From Steromphala cineraria (Eukaryota; Mollusca; Gastropoda; Trochida; Trochidae): a DNA stretch of 64,000 bases. The stretch lies in the NCBI GenBank assembly GCA_916613615.1, contig OU744725.1, positions 9,096,708-9,160,707 of the forward strand. Reading direction: 5' to 3'. Below the pieces are notes generated by a model. That model made no database searches, had not been told where the DNA came from, and was given only the letters and a program-made list of their open reading frames with translations. Positions 1-12,564 of the stretch are shown here, piece by piece. The first letter of the stretch is position 1. Every line of letters begins with the position of its first letter. A program made the translations under genes and the position numbers.

Positions 1-3000
1 TTTATTATTTCCATGGAAACGACTCTTATTTGGACTCTGTTCATGAAAGGTTTCGTTTCATATATATTAGCTTATACTATTATAAACCATGCTTGACAAA
101 TTTACAATTATCTTTCAAAGGTTTACATCTTACGATCATGTGGAACCGGTGGGATATGTCATCTTCTGATGACTCTTGTCTTGATTAGTCACTGTTTTAG
201 TGACATGTGACACAGCAATTGATTTCGAGTAACCACTGTAAACACTGTTTTCGCTATTTCCATTTTGTAGGTTCAGTGTATAAAAGTGTTATTTCACGAC
301 TGTCGAGTGTGTTCCAAGAAAGACTAGCAGTTCTCGGATATATCCCAGGGTCCTTCACTTCCCGCCACGCCCAGGAGATGCTCAGTGATGGTTTTTAATT
401 TATCTAACAGGCTTTTTAAACAAAATTATTTACTTAAAATATAAGAGAATAGTATATTTTATATCATTGTTGATTGAATGTTTATGATAACTGAATGCAA
501 AGTATGAATATGTAAGTTCATTTATACCAATTTGATTTTATTACAAAATTACAGTCATAGCGAGATTAACTAAGTGAAGGCATATATTCTAATGGATATA
601 ATTCTGTTTTACCGAAGACATACATTTTCCTTACTTCACCATTGACATTGACTACAATTGCCATATTTATCATATTGACAAATAAATAATAACAAGAAGT
701 CATTTGAAAACTTATCTTGTTCATCTTGTTTAAAATGAAAAGATCACTCAACTGTGCCTGAGACCAAAGATATGACGTTAAACCCTCTTAGACAGCGACA
801 CATGATTGAGTTTGATCCCCCAAAATTCCGCTACAATATCCATGGGATTCTCAAACTGTGCCTGGAGGACTTCTTGGCTATGGACAAACTACCTGGTAGG
901 TGTAAAGGAAAAGATTGTTAAAAAGGAGTATATAGCAGATGATTCTAAATATGCAGATTAACTGGCTCTACACATTACGTTCCTCAAAGAAATGTTAAGC
1001 AATGTTATGTTGCAATACAAAAATAATTCAATTATAATCTAATTTAAAGACATGATAAAGTTGACAGATGTACAAATTGATTCCAATGCGAACTGGATAA
1101 TAATGCAAGAGAAAATTGTATCTGTTGAAGTAGAATCATAAGGTAGTTCATTGGTCAGTGAGAGGCAGATATGGCAGCCTAAAAGATTAGTTGAAACGTC
1201 TTTGGAATTCATTTTAAAGTTGTCTTTCCAAAATCTTTCCCCAGAGATCCGGAAGCGGTACTGCCTGATATTTGCCGGAGTGATGGGACCTTGCTGCCAG
1301 AGTATCTACCAGGGAATGTGCAGAAGCCATCTCAGAACTTGCAGTAGAACAACCCAACCTTCAGAAGCTGATGCTGGACATAGCCTACACCAGCCAGGAG
1401 ACGTACCCCGTCTATATCAGACTTGTAGAGTCTTCATCACACCTTATAGAGCAGTACTTTGGAGGTGAGAGTCAAACATACCAATTTGAGAAATCGACCA
1501 CCCTCCGTGAAATTGAAATTTACAAATATTGATTTATACTTGTCCTATACACAACCGTACACATATTCTTTATAGTTGTTGCTTACCAAATATGAAATAT
1601 TTTTTCTTGAAGCAGCCTCTTAACTGGACTTAATTGATTCTGTGTAACCCTGTGTAAACCTTTACGCTTTGCATTGAAAAATGAGTTTGGAGAACTGATT
1701 TTTAAAGTTGCAAACTTGCTAGATTGTATAGCTTATAAGATAGATTTATTGAATTGATTACATCCTCTGTTATATGGAAGCTACCTTATAAGTTGCAATC
1801 CCAGATTAGTTGAGGACCAGTTTTTCCCTTACTTGTCAAAAACTTATTAGACATAACTAATGAATTATTTCTGTTTTTACTTTATTTTTAACTCAACGCT
1901 TTGGAGGAGATTATAATACTAAGTGACACAGCAATTTAACCCACTCACAAAGATTCAAGAGGGTTGATAAAAAACGTTTTCATCAAAATTTCATAAAGGG
2001 TACTGTGTGTAGAATTGAGAATATCAAATCCTTGTTCACCCGTTTGTATCATGAATCGCAGCTTATCACAAATTTATCTTTTTAGTATGAAATGTTGTCC
2101 ACTTTCTTTTGACAGATGAAAGTTTCCTATTCTACACGAACTGTCTGAAGCTGTGCGAGACATACAAGAGGGACACGGATGATGCCATTGTTAGTGGGGC
2201 TTATGGGAGGTCACTTACAAACATCAAGGTCAGTCCACAGATATAAAAGGGGGAAAGTATACAACAGCTTCATTCACTTCATAACATGTAGGTATCTCAA
2301 AGTTAACCTTGATATCGTTTGTGTCATGGTGAGAGACATAGACTGTAACTATTAAAAATTAACTGAAAAAAACTCATTAATATACATGTAGATGGTTGCA
2401 AGTGTAATACAATGCAAAATATCATCTGAAAGGAAAATGCATCACAATTCAATAAAGAATATTTTCTGACTCATAAACTTTGAAATAAATTATACATTTA
2501 TTCAAGGCGGATGACATTTTTCCAAGAGTGGTCATCACAATCGCCTTGGATATCGCTATCGCAAACATAAAACACATCTTTAAAGAAAGATAAAGAATGG
2601 CGATTCCTTCAATACACATCTGGGATTGAGAGCTGAATGGTTTGTTGATGCTTATCAATGGCATCTGAAACGTGTTCGTTGTAATTAAAATCAGTACTCA
2701 GACTTGGTCACTTCAATGATTAAATGTTTCCGATAATATCTCCACTAACCTCTGGAACCAATATGGGTTAAGTGCGATTAATAAATTACCTCCCCTAAGT
2801 TGAATTACCGTTTTTTCATTAGCCAATCAGATAGGCCTTTAGTCAGAGTCAGAAATAGGAAAGAAATCATTTAGGCCGATAAACGGTAAGTGGGTGAGTT
2901 GGGGTTTAACATACAATCAGCAATTTTTTCAGCTATTAAACATGTGGATGTTGCCATCAAAAAGAGAGAAGATCGAAGAGAAAGAAGTTCGACAGGATGA

Positions 3001-3226
3001 GAGAACAAACGAAAAAGAGGGATAGAAGATATTGCTGTTTAATAAATCAACCATGTTATTACACTATGTGTCATAACATCGCGCGCTGACCGAATGACGT
3101 GACGTAATGATGACGTCACAATTGTTAAGTATGATAATTGTCATAATGTCAGCGGGCCGGCCGCGACAGTCATGTTGGCGACTTTCTTTGTATTTTTACG
3201 ATGTTATTAAGCAAGTAATAAATAAA

Positions 3227-3363
3227 ATACTAAACTCGGTCCCGTTTCATAAAATTATGAAACTCGTGAATGGTATAGGTATTTAACGAGCGATCGCTCG
3301 TTAAATACCAACCCATTCACTCGTTTCATAAATATGTTATGAAACGGGACGTCGTTTAGTATT
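3227..3363. repeat. Long imperfect palindrome (fold-back) in intron 6 of copy A
   Basis: The arms fold about a centre at 3294/3295 (GAGCGATCGCTC). They include CCCGTTTCATAA on the left and its complement TTATGAAACGGG on the right, and extend out to ACTAAAC/GTTTAGT. Each arm is about 65 bp with a few mismatches. There is no coding sequence. This is probably a small fold-back element, or the inner end of one. Confidence 0.75.
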
Positions 3364-3558
3364 CTCTATTTTTTGAACGACACAAATTTTGGTCTGGTTT
3401 CCTCCAATTTACTATTAAAGCTTGGGTGACCCTACCAGGAGCATGTGAGCTTATGGAACAGCATCAAGGGTCGGCGAAACACACAAGCCACCCCACCGCA
3501 ATAAGGTTTTGAGTCAAGTGGGATGGCATATAATCAAGTCAAAAACATTCCAAAGCAT

Positions 3559-3631
3559 AAGCGCCTGTAACAATATATAGGTGAAAGATACCCTATATGT
3601 ATCTTTCACCTATATATTGTTACAGGCGCTT
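3559..3631. repeat. Perfect 32-bp inverted repeat with 9-nt loop
   Basis: The left arm 3559..3590 (starts AAGCGCCTGTAACAATATAT) is the exact reverse complement of the right arm 3600..3631. The loop is CCCTATATG. Perfect arms imply recent formation or insertion. It lies in intron 6 of copy A, within a stretch crowded with other inverted repeats. Confidence 0.85.
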
Positions 3632-3769
3632 GTGTTCCAAAGTACATGAAATTACTAAATCTACCTACCATCGGTTATTTATACAAACCTTGTGTTGTAA
3701 GTTCCTTCCACAGTTTTGTCTTTCGGATCTGTCAACTCTCTTGAATTTAGATGGCAGCATCCCTGTGTT

Positions 3770-3816
3770 TTATAGCTGGAATACTGCTGACAGCACGTTA
3801 AGGCCCAACTCACTCA
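3770..3816 (+). repeat. SINE-tail-like sequence ending in (CTCA)n
   Basis: The sequence reads TATAGCTGGAATACTGCTGA, then a short link and AACTCACTCACTC. The same layout (GGCTG.AATATTGC, short link, CTCA repeats) occurs near 45120..45182 and, reversed, near 40018..40060. This marks a dispersed short element with a CTCA-type tail. Confidence 0.4.
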
Positions 3817-3995
3817 CTCTTTCTAAAATAAAATCAAAGGCCATGCGATATAAATGTTACAGTCAAGAGGTTTTCTCTTGACGAGAACTGGGAATACTAG
3901 GTAACAATCGATATACCCCCACCCGTTTTGATAGACAAAAACACTAAAATACATTTTCTAAATCTATCTCTTCGGGTGTCATTTCTGTTTATCCA

Positions 3996-4630
3996 CAAAG
4001 AGGGGTGTGTCCATTCTCTCCCCACAGAGGCAACTCAGTCATACCCCAGTTAGCCTCTGTTCCATTACGCCAAAATCCTGGGGTTCCGGCAGATCGCCCT
4101 AGCGGCAAAAAGTTGTAACTTGAGATATCTCCCTTATTTGCAGCCAATGAAAACACCTTTTGGATGTCCACGACTTCGGGAATACTCAACGGTCGCTCAG
4201 TGACTTTCAAAAGAATCATGCCTTTAGGTTTCTTTTTCATTAACAGTGTGAGTCTCAGAGAGGGAAACTATTTTAAAATCAGATATGTATAGGGTTTTTC
4301 ATTAGAAACATATTGTTTTATAATTGTATAAATTGTTCTTCGTTTTATGATAAATTTTATTTTAATAATTCACCAAATAAAAACCAATGCGAAGGTAAAA
4401 AGCGATTGTTTTGTAGAAGGAAGAGTTATCTCCCTTTGATGCGGATCTACACGGGAATAGCCGAACTTTTGCGAATGACCACTTTTGAAACGGCGTCGCT
4501 GATTGCACAACTAACTTCGATTGCCTCCAATCAGATTTCTACCTTTCTATCCCGTATGTTAGCCGTAATAGAACAGAGGCTAATTCAGGTATGACTGAGT
4601 TGCCTCTGTGGGGAGAGAATGGGGTGTGTC
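3996..4630. mobile_element. MITE-like element with about 65-bp terminal inverted repeats
   Basis: The left end (3996..4064) contains ATTCTCTCCCCACAGAGGCA, and the right end (about 4565..4630) contains its complement TGCCTCTGTGGGGAGAGAAT. The outer GGGGTGTGTC and inner GAACAGAGGC parts match as well. The core of about 500 bp is non-coding. A short relative with the same arms lies at 7233..7286. Confidence 0.6.
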
Positions 4631-7232
4631 ATGAAAGAAGCCATGCGATTGGCATGCTGCAGGGGCAGCGTAGATACCTCATTGGACGATATGCCACTAA
4701 GGGAAGGTAACTTATGAATCGCATTGAGCCCATATTGGTTCCAAAAGGTTAGTGGAGATATTATTGGAACGTGAGCTCTGGATTATCGAGAATGAGCATA
4801 TGTCCACTTACTCATAAAATATCTGTTTAATTTTGGCATTTTAAAGATTGGGGCACAAAACTTAGACATGAGTTTCAAAATGTGTTTGGTTACATTTTAT
4901 TAAATGAGGCGATGCTTGGATTTACATCATAGTACAAATTTATTAGAGATTTGGGTGTATATGACGACAATGGCATATTTGGACAGTTTTGGAAATTACA
5001 AAATACAAATTCTATATATAAAGAACAAGCAAGGAATTTTAGGTCACTTTTTGTAGAACTGTTTTGTAGCCAACTCTTCTTTAAAACTTCCTGATCCATG
5101 TTCAATGTCCCTGTGTCCATTGTCCAGGGAGATCTGGTGACAGGAGAGGAGATGTACAGACGAGCTCTTCACAGGTCCAGACTGGAGGGTTCATTCCGCT
5201 CAAATATGAAGATTGCTGCTAAAGTTCACCAGAATATGGGCTGGAATCTGTATCAGCAGGGGAGAAATGAAGAGGCACTGAGGTAAGAAAAGCATAATTT
5301 GGTTTTATAATGTTCTTCATAGGTAATATACAATGTAAATGAAAAGTTTTTTTAGTTAGGTCATTAACGCTGTCCTCTTCTTTATGATCCTGCGATGATC
5401 AATAGTGTCATTCGATCGAAAAGTACCAATTGTAGGTTGAGTATCTTTTTTATCTAACTAACTTTGTTCAGCGACAATATACGGATATAAAGCAGCGATT
5501 GTGTTCAAAAATCGACTATACGTGTCACAATGAGAAGATTTTGTGTCAAACAAATAAATTGACACCTCTTTGGACCGTCAGAGTAAAAGGTCAGTGAATG
5601 CGTTAAAATAATCCACTAGAAATACATTAGTAAAGTGTGCAACAATATGACATGTGGTCGGAGTTTTGTGCTCTCTACATTCAAACTACATTACAAGTTA
5701 AAATTTAAAAAGACCTCTTATATATACTTACATAAACTCCATAAATAAACACATAACTTAAGGTCATTGAATATTGATACTTTTGAAGTAGATAGCCTGA
5801 CGTTTTCAATTTCCAAGATAGTTACAGAGTCCATGACCTGCTTCTCAAAACCTCCAATCAATCTTCTGTAACTTGAATACACACCAATGACACGCATATC
5901 AAACATTGATTTGATGAATAGTTATTGAATCATCTGTCTTTGAACGAAGCATTTGACTTTATTTTTTCAGGTCAAAGGTAAGTTTTAACCTTGGTTGGCC
6001 TTTATCTCCTCTTGTCCAGTTAGCACCATTTCTGAGAGTCCTGTGATGCATGAACTGAGGTCCTTTGTCACCGGATATAATTTTTTAAATATTATTTTAA
6101 ATAATAATGAGCATATTTATATGTCCCCTTATCCAGTTTGTGGAACCTGCTCAAAGCGCTACCTACATCGAAAAAGATTGCTCAGGAATAAGTTTTGCTT
6201 TTGCAGGAACCTTCAGAAGGCCCTGTACCAGGCCGAGAAACTGGGATTGAAGAACGAACTTCTCATGCTGTGTATCCTCTCTGTGCTAGGAATAGTTCAC
6301 ACAGCTATAGGTGAGTATATAGATACTATATCTTTCTTGTCAACCAGTGAGGCATTAGTTTTAATTAATTCCTAGGTGTTTCTTTGTAATCAAGTTATAT
6401 TATTTCTAGCACTCAAGGTGTTCAATAATGTTCCCAAATGGCTATAGGTTGTATCAAAGTTTTAATTTGATTTTGAAACTGCTCAAAAATAATTGGCAAT
6501 TTAAGTAAATGTTGGCATTTTGAAATTTACACTTTAAAAGAACGCAATAACTTCCAAAGAAGCATAACGAGGCTTTAAAAATGTGTATGTCAATCAGCAA
6601 TATCTGGTTTTATTCAAAGAAGTACAATATAGTATCTTTGGTTAAAATAAAGGGAACAAATTGGTTGAGAAGCCTTAGAAAGATTGAACATATGTCATTT
6701 ATGTTTGCGGGAGGAAAATTCACACGTCGAATTTACATGGAAACTATTTACATATGAAAAGGGATGTGTGCCAAAAAATGAAATCATGCTACATCCCAAA
6801 GGAAAACTACTTGGAATTGTTTCATTGAAATGTCATTTGGGAACGAATATTTCGGCGGCGGCCGTTTTTCTTGCAACACCTTTGGCCCAGTGCTGTATGA
6901 ATATGGAAGGGATGTTTGTTAGAAATGAAACCATGTAGACTTGTAACTCACAAGTTGTCGTTCTCAACCATGCAATTCTCGAAAAGACAAAAGTCCAAGT
7001 ATGCAAACCTAACATTTCAATCTTGTAAATCTCAACTTGCCGTTCTCAACTTTATAAACTTGAAATGTATTTCTAGAAATGTAAAAGTCGAAAAGTTATT
7101 AAATTGTTATCAGTTGCGTCAAAACCTGCCAATTTTAATTAACCCAAATTGGGGATTAAACAGTGTCACTAATTAGTTCAAAAGGATTTGCAGTGACAGA
7201 TGAAGCTATTAGAAGCTAGTCTAAATAGATCT

Positions 7233-7286
7233 CATTCTCTCCCCACAGAGGCAGATGACTTGATCTGCCTCTGTTTGGAGAGAATG
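7233..7286. repeat. Compact 24-bp-arm palindrome related to the element at 3996..4630
   Basis: CATTCTCTCCCCACAGAGGC at the left is matched by GCCTCTGTTTGGAGAGAATG at the right, around a six-base loop. It looks like an internally deleted member of the same MITE-like family. Confidence 0.65.
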
Positions 7287-8529
7287 CCCCAAAGTCATCT
7301 AGGCAGTTAACACACAAGAGAAGCCGAATGATGTAATGATATGTGTGAGTGCTGACGTCACACATTGACACACATACGCGACAGAGCACAAGCCAACAGC
7401 AACATCCTGTCAATATAAAGGCTGTATTGTATTGAGTAGATGCAAGTCCCCTGGATCGACGGGGAGTTTGCGGTACGCCCTTCTCAGTCCCGTTTAAGTG
7501 TAATTATAGTTATGGTAAAAAAATGTATTGGGTGGAATTGCCGCCCATTCATGTTAATCTCACTTCACTAACATGGCCGCTGCCATGTACAACGTGCTTA
7601 TACATGCGGTTTCGCATTTGCAACATTACAAGATGATATTGTCACCTCGCACATCTCAAACTAGAAAATAAGCTTTACAGCAAGAAAAAGCCGATCTACT
7701 GTTGCGACAACGTACAGCTACGATGACAGCCTCATTTCCTCAGAGTCGTCCTGCAAGACATTCCACGTTAAATCAAGAGACAACAAGTAGACCTGCTTCT
7801 ACTGACTCTGTGACATCTCTTCAAACTATGCTCTCAAATTCAGGTATTAACTCTAACTGTGCGTCTACAAAGTGTAAACCCTTACTTTATTAGTTAATTA
7901 CATCTGGGATGTAAATGGGGCTATTGTAACCTGAAAATCATGTCAAAACTTTTACAAGAAGGTCAATTACAGGGTCAAGATCTTTTCACGGATCACGGGA
8001 TATCTGTAGATTGGCTTCCAAATACACTTGGAAGAGTGTGTATTGGTATGATAAAGAATACAGGGAAAGGCAAATAGAGGGTTGCTTTGTTTTGGGTACT
8101 TACCAACCAGATTTCCATGATTTTTGCCTAAGAGACAAAACATTCAGAATATTACCACAAAGGAAACTCTGCCCCTGTAAATAAGGGACGATTTTATCTG
8201 AATTAAATCTTTTTTTCTCCCTGAAGGTAGGGAAATCTGCAAAATTCGAAGATTTAATTCAGAGGATTGTACTAGTCATAATTGTGAGCTTGCACATAAC
8301 TCTTTGTTACTCACAGCAACACTATGCCAGAAATCATAGTAACTCAGTACCAAGGTGGCGGGGTCCCACCATAACAACAACCCTCTCAATCAAAAAACTA
8401 AAGAATACCCCTCCTGAACATTTGACCTATTGTGACATTTTCAAGTGACAGTGTATTGTAGCCCACCTTTGTGCAGATAACTTAAAAAGATAACAAACTA
8501 CCCTAGGTGATAAAGATGGGACTTTTATT

Positions 8530-8862
8530 TTGAATGGGGTGAATGGGGTTTTCAAAATTATTGATGATGATCAACTTCTTATCATTAAACCATGTTGTGT
8601 GGAGAACTATCAATCAGCTTTAAACAATAGAAATGCAGTAGACAGTCAAATTTGTGAAGAAATTATTCATGGAAATAAGGTGGTGTGTACAGAGATTCCA
8701 ATGATATGCAGTGCAATTGGTGCAATCCAGAAAAGTAATGGCAAGCAGACCTGTTATGGACTGAACTCATATGTATCAAATTGCTCCACTGAATACATGA
8801 ACCTGAGGGAGGCAACCAATTATCTCACAAAATATTATCTTGATAAAGTGGACTTAAAGTGA
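8530..8862 (+). other. Unrecognised 110-codon open frame inside the inverted-arm region
   Basis: The frame opens MNGVNGVFKIIDDDQLLIIK and is fairly balanced in composition, with six cysteines, but I recognise no domain. It lies between inverted transposon arms within intron 8 of copy A, so it may be a piece of a transposon-encoded protein. It may equally be chance. There is no evidence for splicing or expression. Confidence 0.2.
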
Positions 8863-10239
8863 CACAGATTATCTTTCTTAAAATTTTATTTAGTTTTGAT
8901 AAGCTACAAAATATCTAATATGCTGATTTAAGTTCATACCTCATCACTGGACTTGCAAATATATCCATTTATGCATAATATCTTTAAAATGCTTGATTTT
9001 CTGGAAAAATCAAGAAAACATCTTATATTCGTTTAATATTCAAAATTATGCATCAAATTAATCTACCTATTACTTCCTATACCTAATAAACACTATCGAG
9101 TCGAATATATCTTCCTGTCAGCTTAGGTTTCAATATTACGTTTGGTGAATTTGCGCGAACCACTCGAGCCACATTGTCCGGTTTTCTATAAAAATCCCGA
9201 CTTTGAATGGCCGTAGCACCTACAGGTCGGTATCAATTCACCCATCTAACTGCAAGGCGACAGGGTTACAGTGGCAGTTTAAAGGGGAAATCCATTCAAC
9301 TTACAGGTATGATACAAAACTGCCGTTTGGGGCTTGACAGAACCAGCGCCTGGACGATGGTTTACAGCATTCCTTCGAATGTCCATCAACACAGCAGCTT
9401 GATGAGTTCTCGGTGCACAATTCTTCCCTAGTGCTCCGTTCTGTGAGATTGCAGCTCCGCGAGAATGCTTGAGTAGCCGGTGTCCTGGTAAAACTTCGTC
9501 CCTAAGGTCTTCATACTTCACGACAATGAGATGTAGTGTAGACTCCTCATTCTCCATAGATCCTCAACCGTCAAAGAGGGATGCCGCCCATGTCAACCTT
9601 GTCACTGATGTCTGCAGGTTGACCAACCAGTCTGCAGTTTTGAGCGCTTGCTGTTAGTCTGCAAGCTTTCCTAGATTCGTAGCTAAACCACTCTAAGTTC
9701 TACTATCTAGATTAGGCTACCGTCGCCCCCTCAGAAAGTGGGGTGGCCTCCCGTCCATGTAACACATGGTACCGGTCTCCCCGGTGTAATCTCCTTCTAA
9801 CATCGCATTTTGATCAATTAATGATCCTGAAATGAAGGTTGGCATTATTAACTTTACATTGTCGTGGCCGCAATCCATGACCACTTTCGGCCATGCTTAT
9901 AAAGGTTACATAGAGTCGAGACAAAACTGAGGACACAAAACTGAAAGACGTGTTGATAGTGGGGACGCTATTAAGACTAATTCTCCGCCCTGGTAATTGG
10001 ATAAAATGAAACTTGTAGCATTGCCAAATATGTGTATATCATTCTTGTCTTCAAAAAGAGTATCGACTTTTATAGTTCTAGAATTACATTTCAACTTTGT
10101 AAAATTGAGAACAGCAAGTTGAGATTTACAAGATTGAAACGTTAGGTTTGCATATTTGGACTTGTCTTTTCGAGAATTGCATGGAGGAGAACGACATGAT
10201 ACATCGTGTGAGTTACAAATCTACATGGTTTCATTTTTA

Positions 10240-10830
10240 ACACACACAACCTTCCATATTAATACAGCACTGTTCTAAAAGAAAAATGGCCGCCGCCGAA
10301 ATATTCGTTCCGAACTGACATTTTAATGAAGCAAACAAACATTTCCAAGTAGTTTTCCTTTGGGATGTAGCCTGTTCATCTTGGAAAGTAGATTCAACAT
10401 TTCCAAACACTATGGTAACCACAGGCCGTAAATGTTCATCTATGAGGACAATGTACTTTTGTGAGTTCAGGGAAGCCTCAATTGGCACAGGTGTTCCAAC
10501 ACCATCCTTCGTAATGCATTCCCAAAACATGCAACTAATCAGAGCCGGTACCTTCATTGCATTCAGCCACTTCTCATCGGATTTTCTCCAAAGACAAACA
10601 TACTTGATTTTTTTCAATTGCCATATGCAGAAAATTTCCTCCAATTTCTTGAGAGAGTAGACTCATGTAATCCTAAAATCTATGCAATGTAACAATATTT
10701 TTCACTCCATTCTGCTTTAGAAATATCAATCTTTCTTTCAACTTAGGGGTCACTTCTCTCCTGACAGCAGCCATAACTTCATCTTCAGTGTAAACAGGAT
10801 GTCGTCTGCTTTAACTACTTCCTGTGGGTG
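10240..10830 (-). mobile_element. Tc1/mariner-superfamily transposase relic
   Basis: On the minus strand, 10644..10237 is an open frame with the layout of a DDE transposase core: VWRKSDEKWL-like, then FWECITKDGVGTPVPIEASL, SQKYIVLIDEHLRPVV and FQDEQA. In active elements the last motif is FQQDNA or similar, so here a catalytic region is altered. Sequence up to about 10830 (minus-strand MAAVRREV..) may be its N-terminal part. It is degenerate and part of the inverted pair in intron 8 of copy A. Confidence 0.55.
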
Positions 10831-12564
10831 TACGGTGACAAAAGACCTAAAATATGATCCTGAATAAAAAATTAGTTTGGGATGTGAAAACTAAATTTTT
10901 ATTCCAGAATACATACATGTACATGTAATGGTGACCACCCACATTCATCCATGGCGGCCATTTTTGGCACAGTGCTGTATAACCTATTGATCAGTTTAAA
11001 GTCGCAACTTTCATTCTGAATGCTTTTAATAAGTTTCCAAAATTACGTTTAATGGATTGACGTACGTCATCGTCCGGTTTTCGATCACAATCGCAACTTC
11101 AAATTTGTGTCACTATACAACGTCGATAAGCTTTTAGAATGATAATTTTTGCAACAGTCAATACTTTTTGATCAAATGACACTATTTATAAAGTTTGTCA
11201 TACCTGGGCACTAGGAGCTCTCGGAGTGGGTCTAGTCTCTATAGTGTCTCTAGTCTCTAAGGCTAGTCAGGAATAATATATAGACAGAGAGAGTGGTGTC
11301 GTTATTGAAATATTTATAACTTATGATATTTCTGGTGATTGTAACTCATAGTAATCGTGCATTTCAGGTAATTATGAAGAAGGCGAGAAGTACCACCTGG
11401 AATCTCTGAAAAGGAGGATCGCAAAGCATGGAGAGATGCATCCGCACATCGGTTCATGTTACAACAACCTTGGCATCTTGTTCTTGCAGAAGGGAGACTA
11501 CTCTAAATCTAACTATTACTACCGGAAGGGACTCGAGGTGAAGAGGGAAACCAATGCAACACCCTCCGCTATCGTAACATCCATTAGTAATGTGGTCTCT
11601 GTGGAAATAACGGGAGAGAATTTTTCTGCTGCAAAACAGTTGTTGGACGAGGGAGCAGAAATATTAGAAAAACAACTGCATGGGTTAGTATTATTCCCCC
11701 AGAATATTATTGTAATATTTTTAACCTGAGTGTATGTGTAGAAAATAGCCTATTGCCTGTCTTTTACTTGACATCCAGCATCGTTGGACAATCAGCCTTT
11801 ACCACATCTCTATTGAGATTTGTTATAAAACAATGACCAAATGAAATATCTAAACCGTTCTCTACACCACAAAAGTTGCTTAAGTCATAAAGTTCTAATA
11901 TAAACTCCGTTTTAATACTTCGAACTCAGATCAGAATGCCATGCCTTGAGCAACATCTGTGGGGAGTGAATGGTCAAGTTATTTTTCAAGCTCTTGTAAC
12001 AATGTTCCCTTTTACAGATGGCGATTAGAAAAGAGTCTTATTCTGGAAGGGTATGGTCGAATGTACTTGGCGACCGGAAAACAAGAGACAGCCATTACAA
12101 TGTTGAAGGAAACAGCAAAACTGCGGAATAATTCAGTGGAATGTTTGCTGAGTTTGGGAAGAGCCCATAGAAATGCTGGAAATAAGGATAAAGCGTGGCA
12201 AGTATTCAGAGAGATTTTGGATCATAAGAAAGTTGTTGCAAAGAATATACCACAGAACAAATTCATCTGGGGTTGTGTGACAGAGATGGTGGACATGTTG
12301 ACAGAGGAGAACTACTCAAGAGAAGATAACTCTCCTAGTTTGGAGGAGCTGTTATCAATAGGGAGAGATGAGCTGTTGAGGATCATATCTCACTACACAG
12401 AGAAGGGTGTGTTTGCTATGAGGGACACCTATGATAGGGAACTGAGGGACTGGAATAGCAAGAGGCAGAAATTTGCCGGGTCACTTCTTATCGTCTATGA
12501 TAGGAAACTGAAAACTAGACTATCGAAAGAAGAAACGTCACCGGTTCCTTAGTATCCAGCCTCA

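Larger units (their letters stand above)
6788..10379. mobile_element. About 3.6 kb region bounded by inverted about 310-bp arms, in intron 8 of copy A
   Basis: The left arm 6788..7094 (from ACATCCCAAAGGAAAACTAC through ATTTCGGCGGCGGCC to CTAGAAATG) is the diverged reverse complement of 10063..10379. The right arm continues outward into a minus-strand Tc1/mariner-like transposase relic. The left arm has only the 3' portion of that element. The two relics therefore face inward and enclose about 3 kb that contains the small palindrome at 7233..7286 and the unexplained open frame at 8530..8862. Copies B and C have only 477 and 340 bp in this intron, so all of this was gained in copy A. Confidence 0.6.
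271..12552 (+). pseudogene. NB-ARC-TPR (STAND NTPase) gene copy A, exons 3-10, frameshifted
   Basis: Exons, placed by GT-AG junctions and alignment to the intact copy at 57675..63701: 271..384, 743..895, 1245..1464, 2116..2228, 5128..5282, 6207..6310, 11368..11683, 12018..12552 (stop). Exons 1-2, holding the NTPase core, must lie just upstream of the window, since the matching intron in copies B and C is about 318 bp. What remains encodes the helical middle region and the C-terminal TPR-like helices (CYNNLG.., YYRKGLEVKRETN). Exon 5 is 220 nt instead of 222: two bases are missing after the GTGATG ending at 1285. The shifted frame meets TGA at 2117..2119, immediately after the exon 5/6 junction. 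All other exon lengths equal those of B or C, and every splice site looks usable, so decay is recent or the deletion is an assembly or allelic difference. Intron 8 is 5 kb, against 0.3-0.5 kb in B and C, and is full of repeats. The C-terminus ends KEETSPVP, as in B. Confidence 0.85.

Noticed and set aside
1151..1468. 105-codon plus-strand frame
   Set aside because: It is exon 5 of copy A read after its 2-nt deletion, with intron sequence in front. It is not a separate gene.
4313..4594. 93-codon plus-strand frame
   Set aside because: It crosses the core and right inverted repeat of the MITE-like element at 3996..4630; no coding features.
9207..9657. Overlapping frames on both strands in the GC-richer block
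   Set aside because: Higher GC lengthens chance frames; there are no motifs and no splice structure. Kept only as a region of interest.
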